A stretch of DNA of 7,287 nucleotides from JBILCM01 sp044353165 (lineage in GTDB: Bacteria; Bacillota; Bacilli; Paenibacillales; YIM-B00363), in assembly GCA_044353165.1 (NCBI GenBank), contig JBILCM010000103.1:1-7287 (forward strand), written 5' to 3'. The notes beneath the pieces are model-generated. The model had not been told where the DNA came from. It saw nothing but the letters and a program-made list of their open reading frames with translations, and did no database searches. The translations under genes and the position numbers were made by a program. Below, piece after piece: positions 6,394 to 7,287 of this stretch. Numbering within the stretch: the stretch's first letter is position 1; the number at the start of each line of letters is the position of its first letter.

Positions 6394-7287
6394 CTACGCT
6401 TGGTCGATCAGTTGCGCGGTGAGGATCGCTTTGGCGACGAGCGACTGGCGGTAATGCACCTCAACGTCCACTTTACCGAATTTGCGGCTAAGCTCAATCA
6501 ATTGGGGATGGATAATGATCTCGTGATCGATCTGCAGCGGCTTCAAGAAGAACGTGGACATGCTGTCTAGCACGAGATCGCCTTTCTTAATCAGCTTGAT
6601 GGCCCGCAATGCCGCTTGTGACATGAGTGTCGTTAAAACCCCTTCTGAGACGGTCCCCAGCGAAGACGTCATCTGAGGGGTAATGATCCCCCGGAACACC
6701 AGACGACCGTCCGCCTCACGCGCTTCTTCGAACGAGGACATGATCAAATCTTCGATCGTTTCCCCAATTTGCGGTTGTTTCTGGCTGAACTGCATGCCCT
6801 TCAATACATCGCGTCGCGAAATCACACCGATAAGCTTTCGCCCGGCATCAATGATGGGCAACAGCTCGATGCCTTCCCAAACCATCAGATGAGCAGCCGA
6901 TGCGACGGAAGTGCGCACGGTTGCCGTGATCGGCGACTTGGTCATCACCTTCTCGATCTTTTCATCGGGCAAGACCCCAACCACGTCTTTCGATGTAACC
7001 ATGCCGATGAGCCGATTCGACTCATCCACGACTGGAAAACGGGTATGTCCGCTCTCCTCAACCCACCGATTGCGTTCCGCGACTGTATGATACCCTTTAA
7101 GCACCATCGTCTGTGTTCCTTGAATCATGATATCTTCTACCATTAGTATTTTCTTCTTAATCAGCCGATCGTAAATCGCCCGATTGATGAGCGAGGCAAC
7201 GGTGAATGTATCGTAGGAACTGGAGATGATCGGCAACGCCAACGTATCCGCGAGTTTCCGCGCTTCCGCTGTAGCACCGAAGCCGCC
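6394..7287 (-). CDS. ytoI: YtoI-type protein: DRTGG (partial), CBS pair and hotdog domain; N-terminus beyond window
   Basis: The frame is open to the right edge, so 297 C-terminal residues are visible and the true start is outside; a TTG at 7242 is internal. Numbering from the edge: residues 1-50 (GGFGATAEARKLAD...LPIISSSYDTF) match the end of a DRTGG domain. Two CBS repeats follow, about 50-105 (VEDIM...RFPVVDESNRLIGMVTSKDVV) and 113-163 (KVMTKSP...LLPIIDAGRKLIGVISRRDVL); CBS pairs bind adenine nucleotides and act as sensors. The last part, about 178-297, resembles a hotdog thioesterase/dehydratase fold (LGTVSEGVLTTLMSQAALRAI, then strand-rich LQIDHEIIIHPQLIELSRKFGKVDVEV). Full-length relatives (about 440 residues) begin with a winged-helix-like region. 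The enzyme activity and ligand are unproven. It converges on ytpI. Confidence 0.9.
   Translation of the reverse strand, partial: GGFGATAEARKLADTLALPIISSSYDTFTVASLINRAIYDRLIKKKILMVEDIMIQGTQTMVLKGYHTVAERNRWVEESGHTRFPVVDESNRLIGMVTSKDVVGVLPDEKIEKVMTKSPITATVRTSVASAAHLMVWEGIELLPIIDAGRKLIGVISRRDVLKGMQFSQKQPQIGETIEDLIMSSFEEAREADGRLVFRGIITPQMTSSLGTVSEGVLTTLMSQAALRAIKLIKKGDLVLDSMSTFFLKPLQIDHEIIIHPQLIELSRKFGKVDVEVHYRQSLVAKAILTAQLIDQA

Noticed and set aside
6683..7146. Plus-strand open frames (69 and 125 codons) opposite the CBS region
   Set aside because: Antisense to the conserved CBS pair, without a ribosome binding site or recognisable domain.

Overview
The window looks like a chromosomal housekeeping segment from a spore-forming Bacillota (Firmicutes) bacterium, most likely in or near the Paenibacillaceae. 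Three things point that way: the order accA-accD-dnaE next to ytrH/ytrI/ytpI/ytoI homologues, strong AGGAGG-type ribosome binding sites, and two sporulation membrane genes that exist only in endospore formers. Base composition looks close to half G+C by eye. There are no mobile elements, RNA genes, CRISPR repeats or signs of recent transfer.

Layout. Positions 1-1410 (minus strand) hold a fatty-acid synthesis operon: a 62-residue protein of unknown function, then accD, then the first 106 codons of accA, which runs off the left edge. AccD and AccA are the two halves of the acetyl-CoA carboxyltransferase; their genes overlap by 11 nt. A sigma-A-type promoter with an extended -10 sits at 1484-1513, just after dnaE. 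Positions 1581-5114 (minus) are dnaE, a complete 1177-residue DNA polymerase III alpha subunit with an intact PHP metal site, the three catalytic aspartates, a clamp-binding motif, an OB fold and a C-terminal extension. Positions 5209-6390 (plus) hold ytrH, ytrI and ytpI, small membrane proteins. Positions 6394-7287 (minus) hold the C-terminal part of a YtoI-type protein (DRTGG remnant, CBS pair, hotdog domain) cut by the right edge.

How it fits together. Membrane lipid supply (accDA) and DNA replication (dnaE) lie on one strand. A divergent 94-bp region separates them from the ytrH/ytrI sporulation pair. That region carries a candidate sigma-E promoter for ytrH that overlaps a candidate sigma-A promoter for dnaE. 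ytpI and ytoI converge with a 3-bp gap and no visible terminator.

I found no candidate for a wholly new system. The points most worth following are the uncharacterised 62-residue protein leading the accDA operon, the overlapping dnaE/ytrH promoters, the DnaE architecture, and the absence of nrnA (ytqI) from a neighbourhood where Bacillus has it. Every gene family was recognised from memory, without a database search.
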